A DNA stretch of 64,000 nt from assembly GCA_045576735.1 (NCBI GenBank), contig JAZNGZ010000074.1, positions 4,559-68,558 of the forward strand, given 5' to 3'. The stretch's first letter is position 1. Each line of letters starts with the position of its first letter. The position numbers and the translations under genes were made by a program. Positions 63,896 through 64,000 of the stretch are shown one piece after another. The notes beneath the pieces are model-generated. The model was not told where the DNA came from. It saw nothing but the letters and a program-made list of their open reading frames with translations, and made no database searches. Source of the DNA: RGIG4079 sp045576735 (GTDB lineage: Bacteria; Bacteroidota; Bacteroidia; Bacteroidales; Muribaculaceae).

Positions 63896-63910
63896 TTCAT
63901 AAAAAAACGA

Positions 63911-63942
63911 CAAAGCCCTGACTTTCTCAAGCTAGGGCTTTG
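63911..63942 (+). other. Stem-loop at the window end
   Basis: CAAAGCCCT (63911-63919) pairs perfectly with AGGGCTTTG (63934-63942) with a 14-base loop. It lies inside the presumed insertion-sequence leader and may block read-in transcription from outside. Confidence 0.5.
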
Positions 63943-63986
63943 CTATGTCCTAAAGTTTTTGTATCTTTAGGTAAACCTAAATAAAT

Positions 63987-64000
63987 ATGACAAAGGTACA
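63987..64000 (+). CDS. Possible start of a transposase (cut by the window end)
   Basis: ATGACAAAGGTACA at the right edge would encode MTKV. This resembles the start of IS1182-type transposases from Bacteroidota (opening MTKV/MTKI), and fits the presence of a GGGTGTGTCAAAA end 120 bases upstream. Only four codons are visible, so this is a guess from context. Confidence 0.3.

Noticed and set aside
1..64000. CRISPR arrays, tRNA and rRNA genes
   Set aside because: No regularly spaced identical repeats, tRNA T-loop signatures or rRNA core sequences were noticed when reading both strands by eye. A tRNAscan or Infernal search would settle this.

Overview
The window is a chromosomal piece of a Bacteroidota bacterium, most likely order Bacteroidales and possibly a gut Muribaculaceae-like lineage (family level is inference). 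Evidence: the phylum-specific promoter motif TAnnTTTG (-7), sometimes with TTTG (-33), lies in front of many genes; glutamine synthetase is type III; FeoA and FeoB are fused; several secreted proteins carry type IX secretion-like C-terminal domains; and Bacteroidales families (DUF4835, DUF4923, DUF4493, PCMD, FISUMP-like domains) are present. Shine-Dalgarno sequences are mostly absent.

Layout. 1-2280: end of an unknown gene, a terminator, and a coupled pair of secreted proteins (beta-helix and three-repeat). 2383-10067: a housekeeping run on + (dnaN, DnaQ-like exonuclease, coaBC, DUF4835, recN, rlmB, purT), mostly overlapping or closely spaced. 10162-16878: a minus-strand block with two related secreted proteins, a PIF1-like helicase with TPRs, a FadL/TodX-type outer-membrane protein, a low-complexity secreted protein and an HdeD-like membrane protein. 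17075-18694: a decayed Ser/Thr kinase gene. 19010-21260: a DcaP-like porin and two small secreted paralogues, one frameshifted at a G run. 21394-26890: desulfoferrodoxin, FeoAB and mutS2. 27163-35023: a FISUMP-like lipoprotein, an aminotransferase with an FtsX-type permease, rsfS-ftsH, a BamA-superfamily barrel and bcp. 35298-45131: secreted proteins with sorting-type C-termini (repeat protein, S8 protease, large LRR protein, BIG2 protein), with a strongly structured RNA candidate at 43520-43785. 45555-54097: GSIII, a GIN-domain lipoprotein gene with an internal stop, a zinc-ribbon membrane protein, a Sel1 lipoprotein, an ABC-F ATPase, a Dabb protein and DUF4923. 54124-56085: a WbpM/CapD-type nucleotide-sugar dehydratase. 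56496-63837: a five-gene surface locus (two DUF4493-type lipoproteins, two sister outer-membrane barrels, one PCMD lipoprotein). The last ~150 bases look like the edge of an insertion sequence.

How it fits together: the housekeeping parts cover replication, repair, ribosome silencing/modification, CoA and purine synthesis, iron uptake with oxygen defence, and nitrogen assimilation. The accessory parts are mainly envelope proteins. The points most worth a second look are the ~265-nt rod-like RNA candidate, the inverted repeats that bracket it together with the BIG2 gene, the five-gene DUF4493/barrel/PCMD locus with its repeated leader, and three broken genes (kinase, G-run frameshift, internal stop) in otherwise intact surroundings.
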